Positions 1-6,193 of a stretch of 6,925 nucleotides of DNA are shown here, piece by piece. The notes under the pieces are model-generated. The model was not told the origin of the DNA and made no database searches. It saw only the letters and a program-made list of their open reading frames with translations. Within the stretch, counting starts at the first letter, position 1; each line of letters begins with the position of its first letter. This DNA comes from Pseudomonadota bacterium (GTDB taxonomy: Bacteria > Pseudomonadota > Alphaproteobacteria > Rhizobiales > Rhizobiaceae). Location of the stretch: contig JAEWFU010000307.1 of the NCBI GenBank assembly GCA_023388675.1, positions 1 through 6,925 of the forward strand. Direction: 5' to 3'. The translations under genes and the position numbers were made by a program.

Positions 1-1524
1 GTGCGCCGGATCGGGACCGGCTTCACCTTTACCGAGGGGCCGCTGTGGCATCCGCTGGAACACCATCTCCTGTTTTCCGATATGCCGGGCGACGTGCGCC
101 GCCGCTGGGATGGCAACGACATCATCGAAGTGATGCGGCCTTCGAACAAGGCCAACGGGCTCACCTATGATGCAGCGCTCAATCTGATCGCCTGCGAGCA
201 TGCAACTTCGTCGGTCGTGCGTGTGCGTGCCGACGGGTCGCGCGAGGTGCTGGCCAGTCATTTCGAGGGCAAGGAACTCAACAGCCCCAACGATCTGTGC
301 CTCCATTCCAGCGGCGCGATCTATTTCAGCGATCCCTGGTTCGGACGCATGCCGATTTTCGGCGTCGAGCGGCCACGCCAGCTTGGCTGGCAGGGCGTGT
401 TCCGCATCGCGCCGGGGCAAGAGGGCAGCGAACCGCAATTGCTGGTCGACCGCTATCTGTTCTCCCAGCCCAACGGCCTCTGCTTCTCGCCCGATGAAAA
501 GCTGCTCTATGTCAACGACACGGAGCAGGCCAATATCCGCGTATTCGACGTGCGGGCCGACGGTTCGCTTGCCAATGTGCGGCTGTTTGCATCCGGTATC
601 AAGGATACGCGCAAGCAAGGCGTGCCTGACGGCATGAAATGCGATGCCGAAGGCAATGTCTGGGTCACGGCTCCGGGCGGCATCTGGGTCTACGCTACCT
701 CTGGGCAGCTGCTCGGCAAGATAGCTGTCCCGGAGCTTGCGGCCAACTTCACCTGGGGCGGAACCGACTGGCGTACGCTGTTCGTGTGCGCTTCGACGTC
801 GGTCTATGCGGTTGATGTCGGAATCGGCCCTCGAAAGGAACCTTACATGAGTGCACAACCTGCCCATGAGAGAAATGCCGCCGCTTCGTCCGGAGCGGAT
901 GAAGACGGTGTTTTCCGGCTCGATCCGTCGCGCTGCGCGCTGATTATCCAGGACATGCAGAACGACGTGGTGATGGAGGGTGGAGCTTTTGCCGATTCCG
1001 GCGCGCCGCAGCATTGTCGCGAGCAGAACGCCATCGAAAATGCCCGCAGGCTCGCCGAACGCTGCCGCGCAGCACGCGTGCCGGTGATCCATGTCTGGTT
1101 CGAGGTGGACAATGCCGGCCGCGGCATGACGCTGAACGCACCGCTGTTCGAAAACACGATGCAGGCCAACGCGCTGGTGAAGGGCAGTTGGGGCGCGCAG
1201 CCCGTGCCCGGGCTCGAGGCGCAGGTGGGCGACCATGTCGTTTCCAAGAGCCGCATGAGCGCCTGGGAAGGCACCAGCCTGGAAACCGTGCTCAAGGCCG
1301 AGGGCAGGGACACCATCATCGAGACTGGCGCCTGGACCAACATGTCCATCGAGCACACGGCGCGAACCGGGGCCGACAAGGGTTACATCATGATCGTGCC
1401 GGAGGATGCCTGCTCGACCATGAACGCCGACTGGCACCGGGCTTCCATCGACTATGCGTTGCAGAACGTAGCGGCCGTGACTACGACGGACGAGGTTCTG
1501 CGGGCGCTGGGCGCAGCCGGCTAG
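1..1524 (+). CDS. SMP-30/gluconolactonase-like propeller fused in frame to isochorismatase-like hydrolase (5' end probably cut off)
   Basis: The frame encodes 507 residues. Residues 1-282 form an SMP-30/gluconolactonase/LRE-like beta-propeller, a family of metal-dependent lactonases and esterases. Likely metal or substrate residues are E12 (FTEGPLW), N97 (SPND), N158 (QPNG) and D210 (VPDG). Residues 309-507 are an isochorismatase-like alpha/beta hydrolase with D318 (IIQDMQND) and K416 (VVSKSRMSAW), but Ser449 sits where the nucleophilic Cys of the cysteine-hydrolase branch is expected (TNMSIEHT). The linker (about 284-308) is rich in Ala and Ser. The GTG at base 1 could be the start, but family members usually have about 20-30 residues before the TGFTFTEGP motif, so the gene probably begins outside the window. 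GPRKEPYM at 276-283 looks like the normal C-terminus of a free-standing SMP-30 protein, so the fusion may join what are elsewhere two genes. The substrate is unknown; a sugar-acid lactone or amide catabolic role is inference only. Confidence 0.8.
   Translation: MRRIGTGFTFTEGPLWHPLEHHLLFSDMPGDVRRRWDGNDIIEVMRPSNKANGLTYDAALNLIACEHATSSVVRVRADGSREVLASHFEGKELNSPNDLCLHSSGAIYFSDPWFGRMPIFGVERPRQLGWQGVFRIAPGQEGSEPQLLVDRYLFSQPNGLCFSPDEKLLYVNDTEQANIRVFDVRADGSLANVRLFASGIKDTRKQGVPDGMKCDAEGNVWVTAPGGIWVYATSGQLLGKIAVPELAANFTWGGTDWRTLFVCASTSVYAVDVGIGPRKEPYMSAQPAHERNAAASSGADEDGVFRLDPSRCALIIQDMQNDVVMEGGAFADSGAPQHCREQNAIENARRLAERCRAARVPVIHVWFEVDNAGRGMTLNAPLFENTMQANALVKGSWGAQPVPGLEAQVGDHVVSKSRMSAWEGTSLETVLKAEGRDTIIETGAWTNMSIEHTARTGADKGYIMIVPEDACSTMNADWHRASIDYALQNVAAVTTTDEVLRALGAAG
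834..849 (+). promoter_or_regulatory. Internal Shine-Dalgarno and in-frame ATG at the domain junction
   Basis: AAAGGAA at 834-840 is followed after six bases by ATG at 847-849, in the same frame as the SMP-30 domain and exactly where the isochorismatase-like part should begin. This is as good a ribosome binding site as that of nrdB in this window. It suggests internal initiation, giving a separate 225-residue protein as well as, or instead of, the fusion. Confidence 0.5.
847..1524 (+). CDS. Possible stand-alone isochorismatase-like hydrolase from the internal start (alternative reading of the fusion)
   Basis: Started at Met283 of the long frame, this product is 225 residues and contains the whole isochorismatase-like domain. 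The N-terminal stretch of about 25 residues before RLDPSRCALIIQDMQND resembles the leader of free-standing relatives as I remember them, which favours this ATG as the ancestral start. The presumed catalytic Asp is in IIQDMQND and the Lys is in VVSKSRMSAWEGT. The usual Cys of the G-x-x-T-x-x-C-V motif is replaced by Ser (GAWTNMSIEHT), so chemistry like that of the Cys-lacking isochorismatases (EntB, PhzD), or another substrate, is possible. If the upstream SMP-30 gene normally stops just before this ATG, its stop is missing here. The entry is an alternative to the full-length fusion and not an extra locus. Confidence 0.45.
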   Translation: MSAQPAHERNAAASSGADEDGVFRLDPSRCALIIQDMQNDVVMEGGAFADSGAPQHCREQNAIENARRLAERCRAARVPVIHVWFEVDNAGRGMTLNAPLFENTMQANALVKGSWGAQPVPGLEAQVGDHVVSKSRMSAWEGTSLETVLKAEGRDTIIETGAWTNMSIEHTARTGADKGYIMIVPEDACSTMNADWHRASIDYALQNVAAVTTTDEVLRALGAAG

Positions 1525-1531
1525 CGCGCTC

Positions 1532-1552
1532 TGCCCGGCCGGGCAACGTTGC
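1532..1552. repeat. Two overlapping short perfect palindromes after the fusion gene
   Basis: TGCCCGGCCGGGCA at 1532-1545 is a perfect 14-bp palindrome starting eight bases after the stop codon. GCAACGTTGC at 1543-1552 is a second perfect palindrome overlapping it by three bases. The first could fold as a small GC hairpin in the 3' UTR, but no U-tract follows, so it is a poor intrinsic terminator. A protein-binding role cannot be judged from one copy. Confidence 0.45.
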
Positions 1553-1566
1553 ACGCGGAAAATTTC

Positions 1567-1582
1567 ACGCTACTCGTTGACA
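1567..1582 (+). promoter_or_regulatory. Candidate NrdR box 1 (distal)
   Basis: NrdR boxes are 16-bp palindromes with the core CWA-N4-TWG. Here CTA-CTCG-TTG occupies 1570-1579, so all six core positions fit, although the outer positions fit poorly. Its centre, 1574.5, is exactly 31 bp from that of the second box; 31-32 bp is the characteristic spacing of paired NrdR boxes upstream of ribonucleotide reductase operons. It overlaps the -35 hexamer, as expected for a repressor. Alone the site would be unconvincing; the pairing and the downstream nrdAB genes make it credible. Confidence 0.5.
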
Positions 1583-1604
1583 TGGTCTGCGCAGCAGATA
1601 CTAG
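1577..1604 (+). promoter_or_regulatory. Probable sigma-70 promoter of the nrdAB transcript
   Basis: A perfect -35 hexamer TTGACA lies at 1577-1582. After a 16-base spacer, TACTAG at 1599-1604 is a plausible though weak -10. Initiation about seven bases further would fall near 1611, which is where the P1 helix of the cobalamin riboswitch begins, so the transcript would start almost directly with the aptamer. The exact -10 is uncertain because neighbouring registers (for example GATACT at 1597-1602) are also possible. Confidence 0.6.
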
Positions 1605-1613
1605 ATGTAGTCG
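1598..1613 (+). promoter_or_regulatory. Candidate NrdR box 2 (proximal)
   Basis: ACTAGATGTAGT at 1600-1611 is an inverted repeat (ACTA-N4-TAGT) that fits the NrdR core CWA-N-AT-N-TWG at every conserved position. It overlaps the proposed -10 region and start point. With the distal box 31 bp upstream it forms the tandem arrangement typical of NrdR, the ATP-cone repressor of ribonucleotide reductase genes. This half-site pair is the better of the two. Confidence 0.6.
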
Positions 1614-1801
1614 TCATGGTTCTTGCGAGTCGGGTTTAGACTCAAGAGCTAAGAGGGAAGCCGGTGCGCATGTAGTGCAAGGCCGGCGCTGCCCCCGCAA
1701 CTGTAAGCAGTGAGCTTGCGTCGAGTTATGCCACTGGTGCGAAAGCGCCGGGAAGGCCGACGAAAGCGGCGACCTGCGAGCCAGGAGACCTGCCGTGACG
1801 A
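1611..1801 (+). ncRNA. Cobalamin riboswitch aptamer upstream of nrdA
   Basis: The diagnostic conserved blocks are present in order: GGGAA at 1654-1658, GCTGCCCCCGCAACTGTAA at 1688-1706, GCCACTG at 1730-1736, CGGGAAGGC at 1749-1757, and the B12 box AGCCAGGAGACCTGCC at 1779-1794. The closing P1 helix is visible: 1611-1620 pairs with 1792-1801 over ten base pairs, two or three of them G-U. Internal helices can be traced: GAGTC 1627-1631 with GACTC 1639-1643, GCCGG 1660-1664 with CCGGC 1683-1687, CAGTG 1708-1712 with CACTG 1732-1736, and a GAAA-capped hairpin at 1736-1749. The domain binds a cobalamin form, most often adenosylcobalamin. Its position before a B12-independent ribonucleotide reductase predicts repression of nrdAB when B12 is plentiful. 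Confidence 0.95.
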
Positions 1802-1812
1802 ACACACACGAA

Positions 1813-1835
1813 CCTCGGGCGGGGTGTCCCGATGG
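1813..1835 (+). promoter_or_regulatory. Riboswitch P13/L13 hairpin with kissing-loop complementarity to L5
   Basis: TCGGG at 1815-1819 pairs with CCCGA at 1828-1832, with possible extension through CC 1813-1814 and GG 1834-1835. The loop contains CGGGG (1820-1824), complementary to CCCCG at 1693-1697 in the C-rich L5 block of the aptamer. In cobalamin riboswitches this L5-L13 kissing contact couples ligand binding to the expression platform. The contact is read from complementarity only. Confidence 0.7.
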
Positions 1836-1888
1836 TGCGCGTTGCTGATGCGCGGTCCGCCGTGCGCCCCGGCATGCGTTCCGCGAAA

Positions 1889-1913
1889 TCCCCGTCCAAA
1901 ACGCCTACGGGGA
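1889..1913 (+). promoter_or_regulatory. Shine-Dalgarno-sequestering hairpin of nrdA
   Basis: TCCCCGT at 1889-1895 and ACGGGGA at 1907-1913 form a perfect seven-pair stem with an 11-base loop. The 3' arm contains the nrdA Shine-Dalgarno (GGGGA, 1909-1913), four bases before the ATG at 1918, so ribosome access would be blocked when the stem forms. No U-tract follows any hairpin in the leader, so translational rather than termination control is the likely riboswitch output. How ligand binding shifts this stem is not visible directly; CCCC at 1867-1870 is one possible competing partner. Confidence 0.7.
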
Positions 1914-1917
1914 CAAG

Positions 1918-4809
1918 ATGCCGGCAACCTCAATTCAGCACACCAACGGAACCGCGCCGGTTCCGATTTCCATCGCAACTGCCGACCGGCCAGCGGCCGA
2001 ACCGGGCTACCGCGTCATTCGGCGCAACGGCGCTGTCACGCCTTTCGATCCAAGCAAGATCACGGTTGCGTTGACCAAGGCGTTTCTTGCGGTGGAGGGC
2101 TCGACGGCAGCCGGCTCGCGCCGCGTGCACGACGTCGTTGAGGAACTGACCGGGCAGGTCGTGTCGGCACTCACCCGACGCGTAGGCGAGGGCCGCACAT
2201 TCCACATCGAGGACGTGCAGGATCAGGTCGAACTGGCGCTGATGCGCGGTGAAAACCACAAGGTGGCGCGCGCGTATGTGCTCTACCGCGAGGAGAGGGC
2301 ACGAGAGCGTGCCGCCGGGAAGGCAACGTCGACCGAAAGCGCCGTGCCGTCCCTGCATGTGAAGGCGGAAGACGAATCGCTCCTCCCGCTCGACGAAGCG
2401 CGCCTTGCGCAGATCGTCGAGGAGGCCTGTGCCGGCCTTGATGCGGTCTCGTCCACGCCAATCCTTACCGAAGCGCGGCGCAACCTCTATGACGGCATCA
2501 CGCTCGACGAACTGTCTCTGGCACCGATTCTCGCCGCGCGCACGCTGGTCGAGCAGGAGCCGAATTACGCCTTCGTTTCCGCCCGCCTGTTGCTCGACAG
2601 GTTGCGGCGCGAGGCGCTGACCTTCGTCTCCGGCCGGGCCGAGCAGGCAACGCAGGCTGATATGTTGACGCGCTATGCGAGCTATTTCCCCGATTTCGTC
2701 AAGGCAGGCATCGACGCCGAGTTGATCGACCCGGAGCTCGGCCGCTTCGACCTCGCGCGCCTCGGCGCCGCGCTGAAGCCGGAGCGGGACCTGAACTTCC
2801 AGTATCTCGGGCTCCAGACCCTTTACGACCGCTATTTCCTGCACACCAAGGGCAAGCGCTTCGAGCTGCCGCAGGCCTTCTTCATGCGCGTGGCCATGGG
2901 GCTGGCGATCCGCGAGATCGATCGCGAAGGCAGGGCGATCGAGTTCTATGACCTGCTGTCGTCGTTCGATTTCATGGCCTCCACGCCGACGCTGTTCAAT
3001 TCCGGCACGACGCGGCCGCAGCTTTCTTCCTGCTTCCTGACCACCATCGGCGATGATCTGGACGCCATCTTCAAGGGCGTGAAGGACAATGCGCTGCTTG
3101 CCAAATATTCGGGCGGGCTCGGCAACGACTGGACGCCGGTGCGCGGCCTTGGCGCCCACATCAAGGGCACCAATGGCGAGAGCCAGGGCGTCGTGCCGTT
3201 CCTGAAGGTCGCCAACGACACGGCCATCGCCGTCAACCAGGGCGGCAAGCGCAAGGGCGCGGTCTGCGCTTATCTAGAGACCTGGCATGTCGACATCGAG
3301 GAGTTCCTCGACCTCAGGAAAAACACCGGCGACGACCGCCGCCGCACGCATGACATGAATACGGCCAACTGGGTGCCGGACCTCTTCATGGAGCGTGTAG
3401 AGGCCGACGCGGAATGGACGCTGTTCTCGCCCGATGAGACGCCGGACCTGCACGACCTCTACGGCAAGCCGTTCAGACAAGCCTACGAGGCCTATGAGGC
3501 GAAGGCGGCGGCCGGCGAGCTGAACGTCTTCCGCAAGGTTCGGGCGCTCGACCTGTGGCGCAAGATGCTGACCATGCTTTTCGAGACGGGGCATCCGTGG
3601 GTCACATTCAAGGACCCGTGCAACATTCGCTCGCCGCAGGGCCACGTCGGCGTTGTGCATTCGTCGAACCTGTGCACGGAAATCACCCTGAACACCTCGA
3701 AGGACGAGGTCGCCGTGTGCAATCTCGGCTCGATCAATCTGCTGAACCACGTCACGGAAAAAGGTCTCGACTTCGATCGGATGGCGAAGACCGTCGGCAC
3801 CGCGATGCGCATGCTCGACAATGTCATCGACATCAATTTCTACACGATCCCCGAAGCGCGCGCGTCCAACCTGCGCCATCGCCCGGTCGGCCTCGGCCTG
3901 ATGGGCTTCCAGGATGCGTTGCAGAAGTTGCGCATCCCCTATGCTTCGGACGCAGCGGTTGAGTTCGCCGATCGTTCTATGGAAGCAATCAGCTACCACG
4001 CTATCTCGGCTTCGGTAGACCTTGCAGCGGAGCGCGGCCGCTACCCGAGCTTCGACGGCTCGCTGTGGTCGAAAGGAATCCTGCCGGTCGATTCAATCCG
4101 GCTGCTGGAAGATGCTCGTCCCGGCGTGGACATGGATTCGGCTTCGACGCTCGACTGGGAGGGTCTCCGCAAGCGGGTCAAGAAGACCGGCATGCGCAAC
4201 TCCAACACGATGGCGATCGCGCCGACGGCGACTATTTCCAACATCTGCGGCGTGTCGCAATCGATCGAACCGGGCTACCAGAACCTGTTCGTGAAATCGA
4301 ACATGAGCGGCGACTTCACCGTCGTGAACGCGCAGCTCGTGCACGACCTGAAGCAGCGTGGCCTGTGGGACGAGGTGATGGTGTCGGACCTCAAATATTT
4401 CGACGGCTCGCTCGGCCAGATCGACCGCATCCCCGACGATCTCCAGGCGATCTATGCGACCGCGTTCGAGATCGATTCCGCATGGCTGATCGAGGCGGCA
4501 TCACGTCGCCAGAAATGGATCGACCAGGCGCAGTCGCTCAATATCTACATCGCCAATCCGTCGGGCAAGAAGCTCGACGAGCTCTATCGTTTCGCGTGGA
4601 AGAAGGGTCTAAAGACCACCTACTACCTGCGGTCGCGCTCGGCCACCCATGTGGAGAAGTCGACGCTGAAGGGCCCCGACGGCAAGCTGAACGCGGTGTC
4701 CGCCATGGTGACTGCTGCTTCCGCTGCGGCCCCGATCGCCATCGACCCTGATGCCGCCTGGGGCAAAGCCTGCGCCATCGACGATCCCGAGTGCGAGGCC
4801 TGCCAGTAA
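1918..4809 (+). CDS. nrdA: Class I ribonucleoside-diphosphate reductase, large (alpha) subunit with two ATP-cone regions
   Basis: NrdA reduces ribonucleoside diphosphates to deoxyribonucleotides in the cytoplasm with NrdB. The 963-residue product has an ATP-cone at about 31-125 (VIRRNG at 33-38), a second, degenerate cone-like region at about 150-233, then the reductase domains and ten-stranded barrel. By alignment in my head to E. coli NrdA, the redox pair is C372 (SSCFLTT) and C601 (VCNLGSINL), the active site is N584, C586 (thiyl radical) and E588 (NLCTE), the radical path uses Y902-Y903, and the mobile C-terminal dithiol is C959/C962 (ECEAC). All key residues are present. Length and sequence match Pseudomonas aeruginosa-type NrdA, whose first cone is the functional dATP site. 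The ATG at 1918 is preceded by GGGGA and follows the riboswitch. nrdB begins 167 bases downstream and is probably cotranscribed. Confidence 0.97.
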   Translation: MPATSIQHTNGTAPVPISIATADRPAAEPGYRVIRRNGAVTPFDPSKITVALTKAFLAVEGSTAAGSRRVHDVVEELTGQVVSALTRRVGEGRTFHIEDVQDQVELALMRGENHKVARAYVLYREERARERAAGKATSTESAVPSLHVKAEDESLLPLDEARLAQIVEEACAGLDAVSSTPILTEARRNLYDGITLDELSLAPILAARTLVEQEPNYAFVSARLLLDRLRREALTFVSGRAEQATQADMLTRYASYFPDFVKAGIDAELIDPELGRFDLARLGAALKPERDLNFQYLGLQTLYDRYFLHTKGKRFELPQAFFMRVAMGLAIREIDREGRAIEFYDLLSSFDFMASTPTLFNSGTTRPQLSSCFLTTIGDDLDAIFKGVKDNALLAKYSGGLGNDWTPVRGLGAHIKGTNGESQGVVPFLKVANDTAIAVNQGGKRKGAVCAYLETWHVDIEEFLDLRKNTGDDRRRTHDMNTANWVPDLFMERVEADAEWTLFSPDETPDLHDLYGKPFRQAYEAYEAKAAAGELNVFRKVRALDLWRKMLTMLFETGHPWVTFKDPCNIRSPQGHVGVVHSSNLCTEITLNTSKDEVAVCNLGSINLLNHVTEKGLDFDRMAKTVGTAMRMLDNVIDINFYTIPEARASNLRHRPVGLGLMGFQDALQKLRIPYASDAAVEFADRSMEAISYHAISASVDLAAERGRYPSFDGSLWSKGILPVDSIRLLEDARPGVDMDSASTLDWEGLRKRVKKTGMRNSNTMAIAPTATISNICGVSQSIEPGYQNLFVKSNMSGDFTVVNAQLVHDLKQRGLWDEVMVSDLKYFDGSLGQIDRIPDDLQAIYATAFEIDSAWLIEAASRRQKWIDQAQSLNIYIANPSGKKLDELYRFAWKKGLKTTYYLRSRSATHVEKSTLKGPDGKLNAVSAMVTAASAAAPIAIDPDAAWGKACAIDDPECEACQ

Positions 4810-4815
4810 GGGCAG

Positions 4816-4948
4816 CCCCCTCTACGTCTGCTTCGCGGACACCTCTCCCCCACTCCGTGGGGGCGAGGAAGAGCGCCAAGGTCGCCACCACCTTTCCTCG
4901 CCCCCCTTTTGAGGGGGAGAGGTGTCCGCGAAGCGGACGGAGAGGGGG
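4816..4948. repeat. Mosaic inverted repeat (RIME-like intergenic palindrome) between nrdA and nrdB
   Basis: The arms 4816-4851 and 4913-4948 are inverted copies matching at 34 of 36 positions; the mismatches are at 4824 and 4829. Each arm contains the sub-palindrome TCYGCTTCGCGGA. Inside lie a perfect seven-pair hairpin (4847-4853 with 4857-4863) and a perfect 12-pair inverted repeat (4859-4870 with 4894-4905). The element fills almost all of the nrdA-nrdB gap. Its size, C/G tracts and nested palindromes resemble the RIME-type elements of rhizobia; family assignment is inference. As RNA it would form a very stable structure within the operon transcript, which could protect nrdA mRNA, attenuate nrdB or do nothing. 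Confidence 0.85.
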
Positions 4949-4963
4949 TGTGCTCAACACATC

Positions 4964-4979
4964 AAGGAATAACAAAATG
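4964..4979 (+). promoter_or_regulatory. nrdB ribosome binding site fixing the start at 4977
   Basis: AAGGAA at 4964-4969 is followed after seven bases by ATG at 4977. The open frame extends upstream to an ATG at 4791, but that stretch overlaps the end of nrdA and reads through the intergenic palindrome, giving a Ser/Pro/Arg-rich leader unlike any NrdB. The 4977 start gives MLDWSEP, a typical beginning for this NrdB group. Confidence 0.85.
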
Positions 4980-6092
4980 CTCGACTGGTCCGAACCAAAA
5001 GCAACCGTCCCAACCCTTCCCGTAGACGGCATCGAAGCCGATGCCACCGGCCTCGGCGAGATCGAGCGCGGTGCGGCGCGCGTCTCGGTCGACGACAAGC
5101 GCATGATCAATGCCCGCGCCGACGTGAACCAGCTCCTGCCGTTGAAATATCGCTGGGCATGGGAAAAGTATCTTTCCGGCTGCAACAACCACTGGATGCC
5201 GACCGAGGTTTCCATGCAGGCCGACATTGCGCTGTGGAAGTCGAAGGACGGCCTGACGGATGACGAGCGGCGGATGCTCAAGCGCAATCTTGGCTTCTTC
5301 GCCGCCTCCGAGTCGCTGGTGGCGAACAACATCGTGCTTGCCATCTACCGCCACCTGACCAACCCGGAATGCCGGCAGTATCTTTTGCGGCAGGCCTTCG
5401 AGGAGGCGATCCACACGCACACCTTCCAGTACATCGTGGAAAGCCTCGCGCTGGACGAAGGCGAGCTGTTCAACATGTATCGCGAGGTGCCGTCGATCAC
5501 CGACAAGGCGGCTTGGGCGCTCAAGCACACGCAGAACCTCGACAACCCGGATTTCAAGACTGGAACGCCGGAGGCGGACCAGTCCTTCCTGCGCGACCTC
5601 GTCGCCTTCTACGTCATCTTCGAAGGCATGTGGTTCTACACCGGCTTCGCGCAGATTCTGTCGCTCGGCCGCCGCAACAAGATGGTCGGCATCGCCGAGC
5701 AGTACCAGTACATATTGCGCGACGAGTCGATCCACCTGAATTTCGGCATCGACGTCATCAACCAGATCAAGCTGGAGAACCCGCATCTGTGGACCAAGGC
5801 GTTCCAGGACGAGGTGCGCGGCATGATCGCCGATGCTGCCGAACTGGAAGCAGCCTACGGCCGCGATACGATGCCGCGCGGCTTCCTCGGGCTGAATGCG
5901 GCACTGTGCGAACAGTATATGCATTTCATCGCCAACCGGCGCTGCGCCCAGCTTGGTCTGCAAACGGTCTTCGCCGAGGCTGAAAACCCGTTCCCGTGGA
6001 TGTCGGAGGCGATGGACCTGAAGAAGGAGAAGAACTTCTTCGAGACCCGCGTCATCGAATACCGGAACGGCGGTGCGCTTTCCTGGGACTGA
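4977..6092 (+). CDS. nrdB: Ribonucleoside-diphosphate reductase small (beta) subunit, class Ic-like (Phe at the radical Tyr site)
   Basis: NrdB houses the dinuclear metal cofactor that starts the radical reaction in NrdA. The 371-residue ferritin-like protein has all six metal ligands: E112 (ASESL), E143 and H146 (EEAIH), E216 (FEGM), E250 and H253 (DESIH). E. coli NrdB has Asp at the first ligand and a radical Tyr seven residues after the second; here they are Glu112 and Phe150 (EEAIHTHTF, codon TTC at 5424-5426). The spacings of 31 residues (E112-E143) and 7 (E143-F150) equal those of Chlamydia trachomatis NrdB (E89, E120, F127), the prototype class Ic enzyme with a Mn(IV)/Fe(III) cofactor. 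Y245 in YQYILRDE and the C-terminal Y362 (VIEYRN) match radical-transfer tyrosines of that family. The metal content is inferred. The gene is followed by a terminator-like hairpin at 6166-6193, so it probably ends the operon. Confidence 0.96.
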   Translation: MLDWSEPKATVPTLPVDGIEADATGLGEIERGAARVSVDDKRMINARADVNQLLPLKYRWAWEKYLSGCNNHWMPTEVSMQADIALWKSKDGLTDDERRMLKRNLGFFAASESLVANNIVLAIYRHLTNPECRQYLLRQAFEEAIHTHTFQYIVESLALDEGELFNMYREVPSITDKAAWALKHTQNLDNPDFKTGTPEADQSFLRDLVAFYVIFEGMWFYTGFAQILSLGRRNKMVGIAEQYQYILRDESIHLNFGIDVINQIKLENPHLWTKAFQDEVRGMIADAAELEAAYGRDTMPRGFLGLNAALCEQYMHFIANRRCAQLGLQTVFAEAENPFPWMSEAMDLKKEKNFFETRVIEYRNGGALSWD

Positions 6093-6165
6093 TCTCACGC
6101 GAAGAATTCGACGGAAGCGCATCCCCCGCGTCGGCTCAACCGTCATCGCGCCGCTGACGATCTTA

Positions 6166-6193
6166 AAGCCCGCTGGAGAGATCCGGCGGGCTT
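6166..6193 (+). terminator. Terminator-like hairpin after nrdB
   Basis: AAGCCCGCTGGA at 6166-6177 pairs with TCCGGCGGGCTT at 6182-6193 over 12 pairs (one G-U) around a GAGA tetraloop. It lies 73 bases after the nrdB stop. The A and T ends give some U-character (CUU, then a weak UUU a few bases on) but not a clean U-tract, so efficiency is uncertain. It could work in both orientations. Confidence 0.75.

Noticed and set aside
1802..1917. Intrinsic transcription terminator as the riboswitch output
   Set aside because: None of the hairpins after the aptamer is followed by a U-tract; the Shine-Dalgarno-sequestering hairpin explains control better.
1649..2141. Open frames on both strands across the nrdA leader (1649-1978 minus, 1710-2141 plus, 1832-2074 plus)
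   Set aside because: They lie over the cobalamin riboswitch and the start of nrdA. The sequence there is constrained by RNA structure and the peptides resemble nothing known.
1930..3159. A 409-codon open frame on the minus strand inside nrdA
   Set aside because: It is fully antisense to conserved NrdA sequence, its composition is the His/Arg/Glu-rich pattern typical of the complement of GC-rich genes, and it has no recognisable domain.
4816..4948. CRISPR array or insertion sequence
   Set aside because: There is one pair of inverted arms, no spaced direct repeats, no transposase frame and no target-site duplication that I could see.
4791..4976. Upstream extension of nrdB to an ATG at 4791
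   Set aside because: It overlaps the nrdA C-terminal codons and reads through the palindromic element. The ATG at 4977 has a proper Shine-Dalgarno and gives the family N-terminus.
4962..6146. A 394-codon open frame on the minus strand covering nrdB
   Set aside because: It is the complement of a fully conserved NrdB, has no recognised motif, and no plausible start signals were seen.
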